This document shows positions 33,679 to 40,973 of a stretch of DNA of 64,000 nt, in pieces; position 1 is the first letter of the stretch; each line of letters starts with the position of its first letter. Source of the stretch: VRUE01 sp963725085 (lineage in GTDB: Bacteria; Actinomycetota; Thermoleophilia; Solirubrobacterales; 70-9); NCBI GenBank assembly GCA_963725085.1, contig CAVRXM010000005.1:124001-188000 (forward strand). The letters run 5' to 3'. The notes under the pieces are model-generated. The model was given only the letters and a program-made list of their open reading frames with translations, was not told the origin of the DNA and did not search any database. The position numbers and the translations under genes are program-made.

Positions 33679-33780
33679 TCGAGCGTAGAGCTAACATTTC
33701 ACGCATGCCTGGCTGACGTTAGAAAGCACCATCAGCCCTCGCGTTGTACGGCGCTCGATCGCACCGTCGTCGGTGTTATG

Positions 33781-33817
33781 CGCGCACCGGACCGCAGTGG
33801 CTCGGCGGTGGTGCGCG
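33781..33817 (+). repeat. 8-bp inverted repeat downstream of the minus-strand secreted-protein operon
   Basis: CGCGCACC (33781-33788) and GGTGCGCG (33810-33817) with a 21-nt loop, about 75 nt past the end of the minus-strand gene at 33892. Possibly its transcript end; no T-run. Confidence 0.35.
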
Positions 33818-33891
33818 AGCACCCCCCAGCGCGGCGCTCGATGAATTGGTGTCCGGCCAGATGGCTGCTCCGCTGCGCCGTCCAGATCAAT

Positions 33892-34668
33892 TCAGCTCTT
33901 CTTGAACGAGACGAGCCTCAGTCGCTCGACCGGGCCCTTTACCGCGAGCTCGCGAACGGAGCCGATCCCCCGGATGTAGTACTTGTTGTCGATCACGCCG
34001 GGCTCGAGTGGCGTCCACTCCCTCGTCCGCAGCGCCCGCTTCGAGGAGACGAAGGGAACCGAGACGCTTGCCTTCAGGTCGAGGACTTCAAAGTGATCTT
34101 CGGCTTCGCCCTTCCGGAACTCCTGGCGGCCGACCAGTCCCACTTTGGGGGTGCCTGGGATCAGGACTCCCGCACGGGCGCCATTCACACCGGCCTGAAA
34201 GGAGCCCTCGGTGCTGGTGGTCTTGCCCTGGGGATTGAGCTCCTTCGTTTCCTCGCCGAAGTACCAAACGTTGCCGTGACGATCCTGAGCGTAGAAGTCG
34301 TCGGTCACCTCCTCGGGCCTGCCCCTCACAGAGACGACGTCGTGGACGACGGTCGTGGGCACACCGAGGATGCGCCTGGTCTTGTGGGTCGCCGTGACGA
34401 CGTCGATCGTCTTCGTCTTGTCCTTCAAGCCGGTGTACCGCCATTCGCTTCCCGGCTGGAGCGGAAACCACGGGTTGGTCACGCGGTGGACGAAATCGCT
34501 CGGGCTGAGCGTCGCCGGCCAGCCCGGCCCGGCGCCCGACATGATCGGCCCGGCGGCTGGGGTGGCGGCCAGCGTCGGCGAAATGGCGGCAGCGCCACCG
34601 GTAAGGGCGCAGCAAACGGCCAGCGCCAGGATTCCCTTCCTTGCGGTTGAACGGTTGCTCGTGCTCAC
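33892..34668 (-). CDS. secreted protein of an actinobacterial paralogue family, function unknown
   Basis: 258 residues with a signal peptide (ILALAVCCALTGGAAAISPT). Recognisable blocks: VTNPWFPLQPGSEWRYTGL, VPTTVVHDVVS, DDFYAQDRHGNVWYFGEETK, FQAGVNGARAGVLIPGTPKV, and the end EPGVIDNKYYIRGIGSVREL. I know the family from many actinobacterial genomes only as uncharacterised. GTG 34668 has GAGGAG 5 nt upstream. It lies 21 nt after the paralogous gene 34690-35358, so both share one transcript, likely controlled by the adjacent two-component system. Confidence 0.7.
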   Translation of the reverse strand: MSTSNRSTARKGILALAVCCALTGGAAAISPTLAATPAAGPIMSGAGPGWPATLSPSDFVHRVTNPWFPLQPGSEWRYTGLKDKTKTIDVVTATHKTRRILGVPTTVVHDVVSVRGRPEEVTDDFYAQDRHGNVWYFGEETKELNPQGKTTSTEGSFQAGVNGARAGVLIPGTPKVGLVGRQEFRKGEAEDHFEVLDLKASVSVPFVSSKRALRTREWTPLEPGVIDNKYYIRGIGSVRELAVKGPVERLRLVSFKKS

Positions 34669-34689
34669 GGCGTCCTCCTCGGGTCGGTA

Positions 34690-35358
34690 TCAGTGGTGGG
34701 TCACGCGGACGAGCTTGATCTGCTCTTTGGTTCCGCTTGCCGCGCGCTCCTCGACGTAGCCGATTCCCCGTACCGACCACTTCAGATCTCTCACGCCGGG
34801 CTCCAGCGGTGACTGCTCCTGGGTCAACAGGGTGTGCTTGAAAGTTCGGTACGGGAGGTCGACCGACCCACCGCTTCCCAACACGATCGCGGTATCCAGC
34901 GCGTGCCCCGGCCAGTGGAACTGCCAGTAGGAGTCGCCCTTCGTCGGGTGCGCCTCCATCATTACTCCCGGCTGGGCGCCGTTCACCCCAGCGGGACCGG
35001 AATCGATCATCTTGCCGAAGTGGCCGTGTTCGCGCACCACCGTGCAGATGACTCCGATCACGACTTTGCGCCTGTGGGTGACCGTGAAGTTGTCGACCTG
35101 AGGGGTGGTGCCATCCTTCATCACGCCCCGGTAGAGCAGCGTCGTGCCAGGCACCAGGGGCAGGTATGAGTTGGTCACCCGCGATTCGAAGTTCGCTGGA
35201 TCGATCGTCGGCCGCGACCAGGGCGGCCGATGCGCTGACTCGGAACGACTCACTCCAGCGGCGCCAGTCGAGGCACCGCCTCCAGACGAGCTACAGCACC
35301 AGAATGCCGCCGCGCCGAGGGCGAGTATCGCCGGAGTCTGGATGCCACGGGGGTTCAA
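34690..35358 (-). CDS. paralogue of the preceding secreted protein with an internal deletion
   Basis: 222 residues. Start FESRVTNSYLPLVPGTTLLY and end SPLEPGVRDLKWSVRGIGYV match its neighbour. The central stretch holding DDFYAQDRHGNVWYFGEETK in the neighbour is missing: ICTVVREHGHFGKMIDSGPA runs straight into GVNGAQPGVMMEA. About 35-45 residues appear to have been lost in frame. The N-terminus is a signal/lipoprotein-like segment (ILALGAAAFWCCSSSGGG), where the Cys pair could be lipidated. TTG 35358 lacks a clear ribosome-binding site. Confidence 0.65.
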   Translation of the reverse strand: MNPRGIQTPAILALGAAAFWCCSSSGGGASTGAAGVSRSESAHRPPWSRPTIDPANFESRVTNSYLPLVPGTTLLYRGVMKDGTTPQVDNFTVTHRRKVVIGVICTVVREHGHFGKMIDSGPAGVNGAQPGVMMEAHPTKGDSYWQFHWPGHALDTAIVLGSGGSVDLPYRTFKHTLLTQEQSPLEPGVRDLKWSVRGIGYVEERAASGTKEQIKLVRVTHH

Positions 35359-35388
35359 GGTCGATCGTCGGCAAGGTACGGCGGGGGC

Positions 35389-35404
35389 GTGAAACGGAGA
35401 TGAA
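35389..35404 (-). promoter_or_regulatory. predicted response-regulator site, minus-strand operon
   Basis: On the minus strand TTCATC (35404-35399) and TTCAC (35393-35389) are 11 bp apart, followed by TACCTT (35378-35373) as a possible -10. Same pattern as the sites at 35427 and 37546. Confidence 0.5.
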
Positions 35405-35426
35405 AGCGATGCGGGTCGGGGCCCGA

Positions 35427-35467
35427 GTCATCCGTCATTCATCCTGCTTTCATCTGTGCTCGACAAT
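35427..35467 (+). promoter_or_regulatory. predicted operator (three 11-bp direct repeats) and -10 of the two-component operon
   Basis: GTCATC 35427, TTCATC 35438 and TTCATC 35449 repeat at exactly 11 bp, the spacing used by OmpR/PhoB-family dimers. GACAAT at 35462-35467 is a plausible -10. Suggests autoregulation. Confidence 0.55.
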
Positions 35468-35482
35468 CTGGCTCAGAGTCCC

Positions 35483-36163
35483 ATGCGCGTACTGATCGTC
35501 GAGGACGAAGTGAAGATGGCCGCCCTGATCCGGCGCGGCCTCGAACGGGAGGGAATGGCGGTCGACGCCGCCGCCGACGGTGAGGAGGGGCTGTGGAGAG
35601 CCGAAGCGGTCGAGTACGACGCGATCATCCTCGACCTGATGCTCCCCGGCATCGACGGTCTCGAGGTTTGCCGACGGCTGCGCGAGTCCGGCGTCTGGTC
35701 GCCGATCCTGATGATGACGGCGCGCGATGCGGTGAGGGATCGGGTTGCAGGACTCGATCGCGGCGCCGATGACTACCTGACCAAGCCCTTCTCCTACGCC
35801 GAGCTGCTGGCCCGCCTGCGCGCGATAGTCCGCCGCGGCCGGCCCGAGCGCCCCACTGAGCTCCGGGTCGGCGACTTGCGGCTCGACCCGGCGACGCGGC
35901 AGGCCTGGCGCGGCGGTAGCGAGGTCGTGCTCTCGGCGAAGGAGTTCGCCCTGCTCGAAACCTTCATGCGCAGGCCCGGCGAGGTCCTCACCCGCTTCCA
36001 GCTTCTCGAGCACGCCTGGGACTACGAGTACGAGAACCGCTCCAACATCATTGACTCCTACGTGAGGTTCGTGCGCGGCAAGGTCGACCGTCCGTTCGGC
36101 GTCGAGTCGATCGAGACCGTGCGGGGGGTCGGCTACCGCCTGCGGCCGGACGGCGGACATTGA
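35483..36163 (+). CDS. OmpR/PhoB-family response regulator
   Basis: 226 residues: receiver domain (MRVLIVEDEVKMAALIRRGL; phosphoacceptor Asp51 in IILDLMLPGIDG; MMTARDAVRDRVAGLDRGADDYLTKPF) and a winged-helix DNA-binding domain (LRVGDLRLDPATRQAWR, LSAKEFALLETFMRRPGEVL, SYVRFVRGKVD, TVRGVGYRLR). ATG 35483 gives the standard start. Its stop overlaps the kinase start. The 11-bp repeats upstream are the kind of site it would bind. Confidence 0.94.
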   Translation: MRVLIVEDEVKMAALIRRGLEREGMAVDAAADGEEGLWRAEAVEYDAIILDLMLPGIDGLEVCRRLRESGVWSPILMMTARDAVRDRVAGLDRGADDYLTKPFSYAELLARLRAIVRRGRPERPTELRVGDLRLDPATRQAWRGGSEVVLSAKEFALLETFMRRPGEVLTRFQLLEHAWDYEYENRSNIIDSYVRFVRGKVDRPFGVESIETVRGVGYRLRPDGGH

Positions 36164-37530
36164 GCCGGGTGCCGATCCGCTTGCGGGTGACGCTCGCCTT
36201 CACCGTGGCGATGGCAGTGGTCCTGGTCGCGGCCGGCTTCTTCCTCTACTTTCGGCTTGAAGCCAGGCTCGACGAATCGATCAACAACGGGCTCCGCTCC
36301 CGCGCCGGCGAGGTCTCGGCGCTGGCTCGAACCTCGGAAAGGACGCTTGGAGGAGCGCACAGCGGGTCGTTGATCGAGTCGGACGAGAGCTTCGCCCAGG
36401 TCCTGACCCCGCGGGGGCAGGCCGTCGACTCGACGCCACAACTGCGGGACCGCTCGGTCCTGAGCCGGTCCCAGCTGAAGGAGGCGGCGGTGTCGCCGAC
36501 CTTCTTCGAGCGGGACAGCGTACCGGGAATCGACACCACCGCCCGTCTGCTCGGCGCCCCGATCGACACCAATGCTGGTGAGTTGATCGTCGTCGTGGGC
36601 TCCTCGCTGGGCGATCGCAATGACGCCCTCGACGGCCTCGTGGCGCTGTTCCTGATCGGTGGCCCGATCGCGCTCCTGCTCGCCTCGCTCGCCGGCTACC
36701 TCGCCGCGGGGGCGGCGCTGCGTCCGGTCGAGACGATGCGCCGCCGCGCTGCGGCGATCTCGGTCAGTAGGCCCGAGGAGCGACTGCCGATCCCGCCGGC
36801 CAACGACCAGCTGCAGCGGCTCGGCCTCACCCTGAACGAGATGCTGGCGCGGATCGACGCCACGCTGGAGCGCGAGCGGCGGTTCGTCGACGACGCCAGC
36901 CACGAGCTGCGGACGCCGTTGACGCTGCACAAGACCGAGCTTGAGCTCGCGCTGAGACAAGGGGGGTCCGAGGCGGAGCTCCGAGCCGCCATCGCCTCCG
37001 GCCTGGAGGAGGTCGACCGTTTGGTCCAGCTCGCCGAGGACCTTCTCGTCGCTGTCCGCTCGGAGGAGGGACGTCTGGCGCTTGCACCGGAAGCGCTCGC
37101 GGTCGACGACGTGCTGACCACCGTAGGTGAGCGCTTCCGAACCCGCGCCGCGGAGTCCGGTCGGCCCCTGGCGGTCGACAGCGCGAACGGGCTAGTGATG
37201 GCCGGGGACCGGCATCGCCTCGAGCAAGCGCTGACCAACATGGTCGACAACGCGCTCCGCCACGGCGCCGGCGAGGTCCGAATCTGGGCGGCGGCGGAGG
37301 ACGGGGGGATCGAGCTTCACGTCAGCGACCAGGGCGCCGGCTTTCCACCGGCGTTCATCGCCGAGGCGTTTGAGCGCTTCAGCCGCGCCGACGCTGCCCG
37401 TGGCCGCGGCGGGACCGGACTTGGGCTGGCCATAGTCGAGACGATCGCCATCGCGCACGGGGGTCGGACCGGCGCCGCGAACGGACCCGACGGCGGCGCC
37501 GACGTCTGGCTCGAGATCCCCGCGCCCTGA
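36160..37530 (+). CDS. sensor histidine kinase
   Basis: 456 residues, TTG start overlapping the regulator stop. Two membrane helices (LAFTVAMAVVLVAAGFFLYF; ALFLIGGPIALLLASLAGYL) flank a periplasmic region of about 120 residues; then HAMP (ALRPVETMRRRAAAISVSRP), H-box FVDDASHELRTPLTLHKTEL with His248, and the ATPase boxes NMVDNALRHGAG, SDQGAGFPPAF and GRGGTGLGLAIVETIA. It phosphorylates the upstream regulator; the signal is unknown. Confidence 0.94.
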   Translation: MSRVPIRLRVTLAFTVAMAVVLVAAGFFLYFRLEARLDESINNGLRSRAGEVSALARTSERTLGGAHSGSLIESDESFAQVLTPRGQAVDSTPQLRDRSVLSRSQLKEAAVSPTFFERDSVPGIDTTARLLGAPIDTNAGELIVVVGSSLGDRNDALDGLVALFLIGGPIALLLASLAGYLAAGAALRPVETMRRRAAAISVSRPEERLPIPPANDQLQRLGLTLNEMLARIDATLERERRFVDDASHELRTPLTLHKTELELALRQGGSEAELRAAIASGLEEVDRLVQLAEDLLVAVRSEEGRLALAPEALAVDDVLTTVGERFRTRAAESGRPLAVDSANGLVMAGDRHRLEQALTNMVDNALRHGAGEVRIWAAAEDGGIELHVSDQGAGFPPAFIAEAFERFSRADAARGRGGTGLGLAIVETIAIAHGGRTGAANGPDGGADVWLEIPAP

Positions 37531-37545
37531 CCGGGAGAGGGTGCG

Positions 37546-37576
37546 TTCACGGTCGTTTCACTTGCTCTCCGTAGAT
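37546..37576 (+). promoter_or_regulatory. predicted response-regulator site before the PepSY-like gene
   Basis: TTCAC at 37546 and 37557 (11 bp apart) followed by GTAGAT at 37571-37576, the same geometry as at 35427-35467. The small gene at 37611 is therefore a likely target. Confidence 0.5.
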
Positions 37577-37610
37577 GTGGTCGATCCCAGACCACCACCA
37601 GGAGGATCAG

Positions 37611-37820
37611 GTGAGGAAGCGAACCAAGGCAGTGATCGTCGGAGCATCGGCCCTCGCTCTCGCCGCAGGCGGCGCCGGGGTCGCAGGAGCGACCCGCGGT
37701 GGTGAGGACTCCCGCCCGATCACTGGCAAGGCGCTCGACGAGGCGAGTGCCGCCGCGCTCAAAGCATCCGGCGGCGGCGTCGTCACCGAAACCGAGCTCG
37801 GCGACGAGGAGAGCCCCTAA
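37611..37820 (+). pseudogene. secreted PepSY-like protein cut short by a stop codon
   Basis: GTG 37611 with AGGAGG 5 nt upstream. A signal peptide (KAVIVGASALALAAGGAGVA) is followed by the start of a PepSY domain (ITGKALDEASAAALKASGGG, VVTETELGDEESP). TAA 37818-37820 stands where PepSY has Tyr, and the frame continues afterwards as QVEVSKADGSQAHSRIVPDK..., the rest of the domain, until about 37920. A TAC-to-TAA change is the simplest explanation. PepSY proteins often modulate adjacent two-component systems; this one is 80 nt downstream of the kinase. The tRNA 3' copy begins 37 nt after the remnant. Confidence 0.65.
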
Positions 37821-37957
37821 CAGGTCGAGGTCAGCAAGGCCGATGGCAGCCAGGCGCACAGCCGAATCGTGCCCGATAAAGGCGTAATCGCCCGTAAGCG
37901 GACGTATCCGGGCGGGCACCACGAGATGATCAAGCGGCCCCGATCCGCTCTAGCTAG

Positions 37958-37989
37958 GGTCGTGGGTTCGAATCCCCATCAGCCGCTTT
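37958..37989 (+). repeat. tRNA-Gly 3'-end copy 1
   Basis: Matches the tRNA from GGTCGTGGGTTCG to CAGCCGCTTT with one extra C in the T stem. It also keeps the terminator that follows the real tRNA. Not a functional tRNA: the 5' half is absent. Confidence 0.85.
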
Positions 37990-37992
37990 CCG

Positions 37993-38019
37993 AAAGCCCC
38001 GCTCCGTCGGGGCTTTCTC
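37993..38019 (+). terminator. intrinsic terminator copied with tRNA-Gly 3' end
   Basis: AAAGCCCCG (37993-38001) / CGGGGCTTT (38008-38016), loop CTCCGT, then CTCATT. Same core as the terminator after the intact tRNA. The remaining stretch to 38307 holds no gene, only a 7-bp hairpin GGCCTTC/GAAGGCC at 38219-38240. Confidence 0.75.
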
Positions 38020-38307
38020 ATTGCGATTTGCCTTCAGCGTCACCGCTTTCGGATCGATTCCGTCCGTCTGCGTTCGATTGGGCCCCACAAAAACTGCCGA
38101 GGAAGGGCGAGCTGGCAACTGAGTCGTCGGCAAGGTTCCGGCAATGGAGCAGGGCTCACTCCCTCGACCTTGCTGCGGATGAACCTCGTACAGGCTCGGG
38201 CCGTATCACGTGCATCTCGGCCTTCGAGTTCGAGAAGGCCCACACCGAACCCAGATCATCGAGAATTCGACGCACCGCGTCGGCTTCACTCCACAGGAGG
38301 CATCGAA

Positions 38308-38874
38308 GTGACGAGGACTACTTACGCGTTTGCGCTGTTGGCGGCGCTTGGTGCGCTCGTGATTGCCGGCTGCGGCGGCGGGGGTGGCAGCACCACTTCC
38401 GAAGGCGGCTCCGCCGCCAACGAACAGCCTGCCTCGGGCTCATCGGAAGGCGAAACGACTCTGACCGGCGCCGAAGTCTCCGGCCTCGGGACGGTGCTCG
38501 TCGATTCGGAAGGGTTCACCGTCTATGAGTTCGCCAAGGACAACGGCACGACGTCGTCGTGTTACGGCGCATGCGAAGAAAACTGGCCACCGGTAACGAC
38601 GAACGGTGCGCCGACGGCCGGCGAAGGTGCCATGTCCTCCCAGCTCGGGACGACCAAGCGCAAAGACGGCACTCTGCAGGTGACATACGCCGGCCACCCG
38701 CTCTACACCTTCATCAAGGATGAAAGCCCAGGCGAAGCCACCGGCAACGGACTCGAATTCTTCGGCGGCAAGTGGTCTGTTCTCGACGAAGCCGGTTCGA
38801 CAGTTGAAGGATCGTCGGGCGAAGAAACGGAAGCCGTGGAAGAAAGCTCGAGCGGCGGCGGCTACGGGTATTGA
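38308..38874 (+). CDS. lipoprotein with two COG4315-type secreted repeats
   Basis: 188 residues, GTG start with AGGAGG 7 nt upstream. Lipobox LVIAGC, then a Ser/Gly/Glu linker and two PF03640-like units: LGTVLVDSEGFTVYEFAKDN with SSCYGACEENWPPV, and TYAGHPLYTFIKDESPGEAT with GGKWSVLDEAG. Such lipoproteins are predicted surface proteins of unknown role. Nearly every Glu is GAA, contrary to the GAG use of housekeeping genes here. Confidence 0.85.
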   Translation: MTRTTYAFALLAALGALVIAGCGGGGGSTTSEGGSAANEQPASGSSEGETTLTGAEVSGLGTVLVDSEGFTVYEFAKDNGTTSSCYGACEENWPPVTTNGAPTAGEGAMSSQLGTTKRKDGTLQVTYAGHPLYTFIKDESPGEATGNGLEFFGGKWSVLDEAGSTVEGSSGEETEAVEESSSGGGYGY

Positions 38875-39400
38875 TCGCGCCGCCATCGCCGTTGTCATCG
38901 TAGGAGCGGCGATCGCCTTCGCCGGCTGTGGGGCCGGCCAGGCCCAATCCGCTCAGGCCTCTCTGCGCGCCTACATTGCCCGGGTCGAGCCGATCCGGTT
39001 GGGCGTCAACCGCCTCCTCGACCGAGCCGACCCGATCCTTTCGGCCTTTCAAGAGCATCGGCTCGGACCTCGCGCCGCCCAGCGCCGATTCGACCGGCTC
39101 GAGCGCCGATTTGCCGCCTTCGCGGAGAGGATCGCGGCGCTCCGCGGATCACCGGTCGGCCTGCGCTCGGCCCAACGCTCCTACGCACAACCCCGGACGC
39201 CTACCTGAGCGCGCTCGCGGCCGCCCTGCCCGAGCGCGAATTCGACGAGCTGCCCGAAACCCAGAGCAGGCAGCGGGCGGCGATCATCGCCTCGCGGATC
39301 CAGTTGGAAGTCGTCGCTGAAAGGCTCGGGGTTGCGGCTGCCGTCCGACCTCCAAGCCGCCGGTAGTGGCGAGATCGCGCCTGCGCCATCGGGAAGTTGA
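38870..39400 (+). pseudogene. second lipoprotein, with two compensating frameshifts
   Basis: The frame starts at ATT 38870 (no ordinary start codon) with IAFAGC as lipobox, then a helical, Arg/Leu-rich chain (LGVNRLLDRADPILSAFQEH, RAAQRRFDRLERRFAAFAER). It stops at 39206-39208. In the next frame the protein continues DAYLSALAAALPEREFDELP ... RQRAAIIASRIQLEVVAERL (about 39190-39330), then returns to the first frame as LRLPSDLQAAGSGEIAPAPS, ending at TGA 39398-39400. One lost and one gained base restore the phase. Decay or two sequencing errors. Confidence 0.6.
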
Positions 39401-39483
39401 AGTGGCCCGTGGAAACTGAACGGTGTCCTTGGCAGCCCCGTATCCCCAATCGAGCGACGATATCTATAACGGGGGAGAAACTC

Positions 39484-39849
39484 ATGGGAAACAGGAAAAG
39501 TGTCTCGGCTGTGCTGGCGATAACGATGGTCGCGGGAGCATTGATGTTCGGCGTCTTCGCAACTGCCGCGCAGGCAGCCCTTAGGCATATCGATGGGACG
39601 ATCCTGTCGAAGAACGTCGGCGCAAAGACCTTTCAGATCAGCACCCAGAACGGAAACCAGGTCCGCATCAAGATCAACGCGAACACCGTGTTCCAGCGCA
39701 TCACAGGAGGACTTGCTGGCCTTCACAAGGGCATGCGGGTCGAGGTCGAAGCCAAGCAGACCAGCAATGGACTGCTTGCCAGGCACATTGAGCCCAAGGA
39801 AAGTGGCGGTGGCGGTGGCGGCGCTGATGACCCCCCGAACCACGGCTGA
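39484..39849 (+). CDS. small secreted DUF5666-like protein
   Basis: 121 residues with a signal peptide (VLAITMVAGALMFGVFATAA). The mature part, HIDGTILSKNVGAKTFQIST and VRIKINANTVFQRI ... GLHKGMRVEVEAKQT, has the small beta-barrel pattern of DUF5666 (OB-like). The C-terminus is Gly-rich. ATG 39484 is preceded by GGGGGAG. The 314 nt after it hold no gene; an 8-bp inverted repeat (ACGGCTTC 40023 / GAAGCCGT 40047) is the only structure seen there. Confidence 0.7.
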   Translation: MGNRKSVSAVLAITMVAGALMFGVFATAAQAALRHIDGTILSKNVGAKTFQISTQNGNQVRIKINANTVFQRITGGLAGLHKGMRVEVEAKQTSNGLLARHIEPKESGGGGGGADDPPNHG

Positions 39850-40163
39850 GCCCGGGGCGGGCGAAGCTTCTCTGGGTTCCGCACGCCTGCTCCAACCTCC
39901 TTGCAGTGCCGTTGGGTTGAAGGCGGGGTCAAAAGACTCCAATGGCGCGCTGGCCACCCGGTGCCCCACCGCGAAGGACGCGATGTGAGGGGGGGCCGCC
40001 GATTAATCGTCCACATCGTGCGACGGCTTCCTGACGGGAACCAGCAGAAGCCGTAGCCGCTCAGAGGAAGACTCGCTACGGCGGAGTCTCCGAAGTGAGC
40101 GCGTGGGGCCTCCTCTGCCCGGTTACGATGCGATCGTCTGGGCCTTTACTCCGAGGAGGAGCC

Positions 40164-40565
40164 TTGAGTCTCAACCGAGAGACTGCGACGGCATTCGTCG
40201 AGAAGTACGGTCAGACCTGGGAGAACTGGGACGTCGAGGGCTTCGTGGATTTGTTCAGCGACAATGTCGTGTATGTCGCCCACCCCCAGGAAACGGTGGT
40301 TGGAAGGGACGCGCTCAGACGCTACTTGCGCAAGGAGGAGACGGAGCAAGGGTCTGTGAGCGTCCGCATGGGCGGTGCAATAGTCGAGGGAGACCACGTT
40401 GTGGCTGAGTTCTGGGTTACCGCGAAGAACAGGGGCGAGGAGGCGACGATTGCCGGCTGCCTCATCGGGCAGCTCGACAAGGCGGACGGGCGATGCACCC
40501 ACTTCCGCGAGTATTGGTTTGATATCGAGGGACACGCCCCGGCCTTCGATGGCTGGGGCGAGTAG
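40164..40565 (+). CDS. SnoaL-like nuclear-transport-factor-2-fold protein
   Basis: 133 residues with the SnoaL/NTF2 pattern: helix ATAFVEKYGQTWENWDVEGF, DLFSDNVVYVAHPQETVVGR, then strands VRMGGAIVEGDHVVAEFWVT and HFREYWFDIEGHAPAF. TTG 40164 has GAGGAGGA 5 nt upstream. Small polyketide-cyclase-like enzymes and binding proteins share this fold; the substrate is unknown. Confidence 0.8.
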   Translation: MSLNRETATAFVEKYGQTWENWDVEGFVDLFSDNVVYVAHPQETVVGRDALRRYLRKEETEQGSVSVRMGGAIVEGDHVVAEFWVTAKNRGEEATIAGCLIGQLDKADGRCTHFREYWFDIEGHAPAFDGWGE

Positions 40566-40627
40566 CGGCCTTCGTGATCGACTGATCTTCCCGGGCCATC
40601 GCTGTCCACTTGAGCCGAAAGCTGTAT

Positions 40628-40654
40628 CGGGCACAGAACCCGACCCTGTGCCCG
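40628..40654 (+). repeat. GGGCAC/GTGCCC hairpin, copy 1
   Basis: CGGGCACAG (40628-40636) pairs perfectly with CTGTGCCCG (40646-40654). Similar hairpins occur at 47009 and 49653. It stands about 60 nt before tRNA 3'-end copy 2, in a 408-nt stretch (40566-40973) without a gene; that stretch also holds the 12-bp palindrome GAACCGCGGTTC at 40685-40696. Confidence 0.65.
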
Positions 40655-40716
40655 AATGCCCCCTAAATCGCTCTGTAATGGCGAGAACCGCGGTTCCGGG
40701 CGGACTCTGCCCAGCC

Positions 40717-40761
40717 GCTTGCCATGCAGAAGGTCGTGGGTTCGAATCCCATCAGCCGCTT
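40717..40761 (+). repeat. tRNA-Gly 3'-end copy 2
   Basis: 45 nt identical to the tRNA from the anticodon loop (GCTTGCCATGCAGAAGG...) through the 3' end and one base beyond. The best-preserved copy, so probably the youngest. The 54 nt upstream align with those of copies 3 and 5. Confidence 0.9.
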
Positions 40762-40973
40762 CTTCTCGGAAAGCGCTCTCGCGCGAGGTTCCACCGTGTA
40801 CGCTCGGCGAGCAGCATCTCGGGAAAATTTCGCCACGGGCATCCTGTTTTGGAACCGGCGATGACTGGGTAGTTGCCAAGTGGTCGGCTGTCGAGGACGG
40901 GACCACTTTTGCCGCAGCCGATATCTCGCCTCACCGCAGGGACCTGATCCAGTGCCGATCTGAAGGCTTATCC

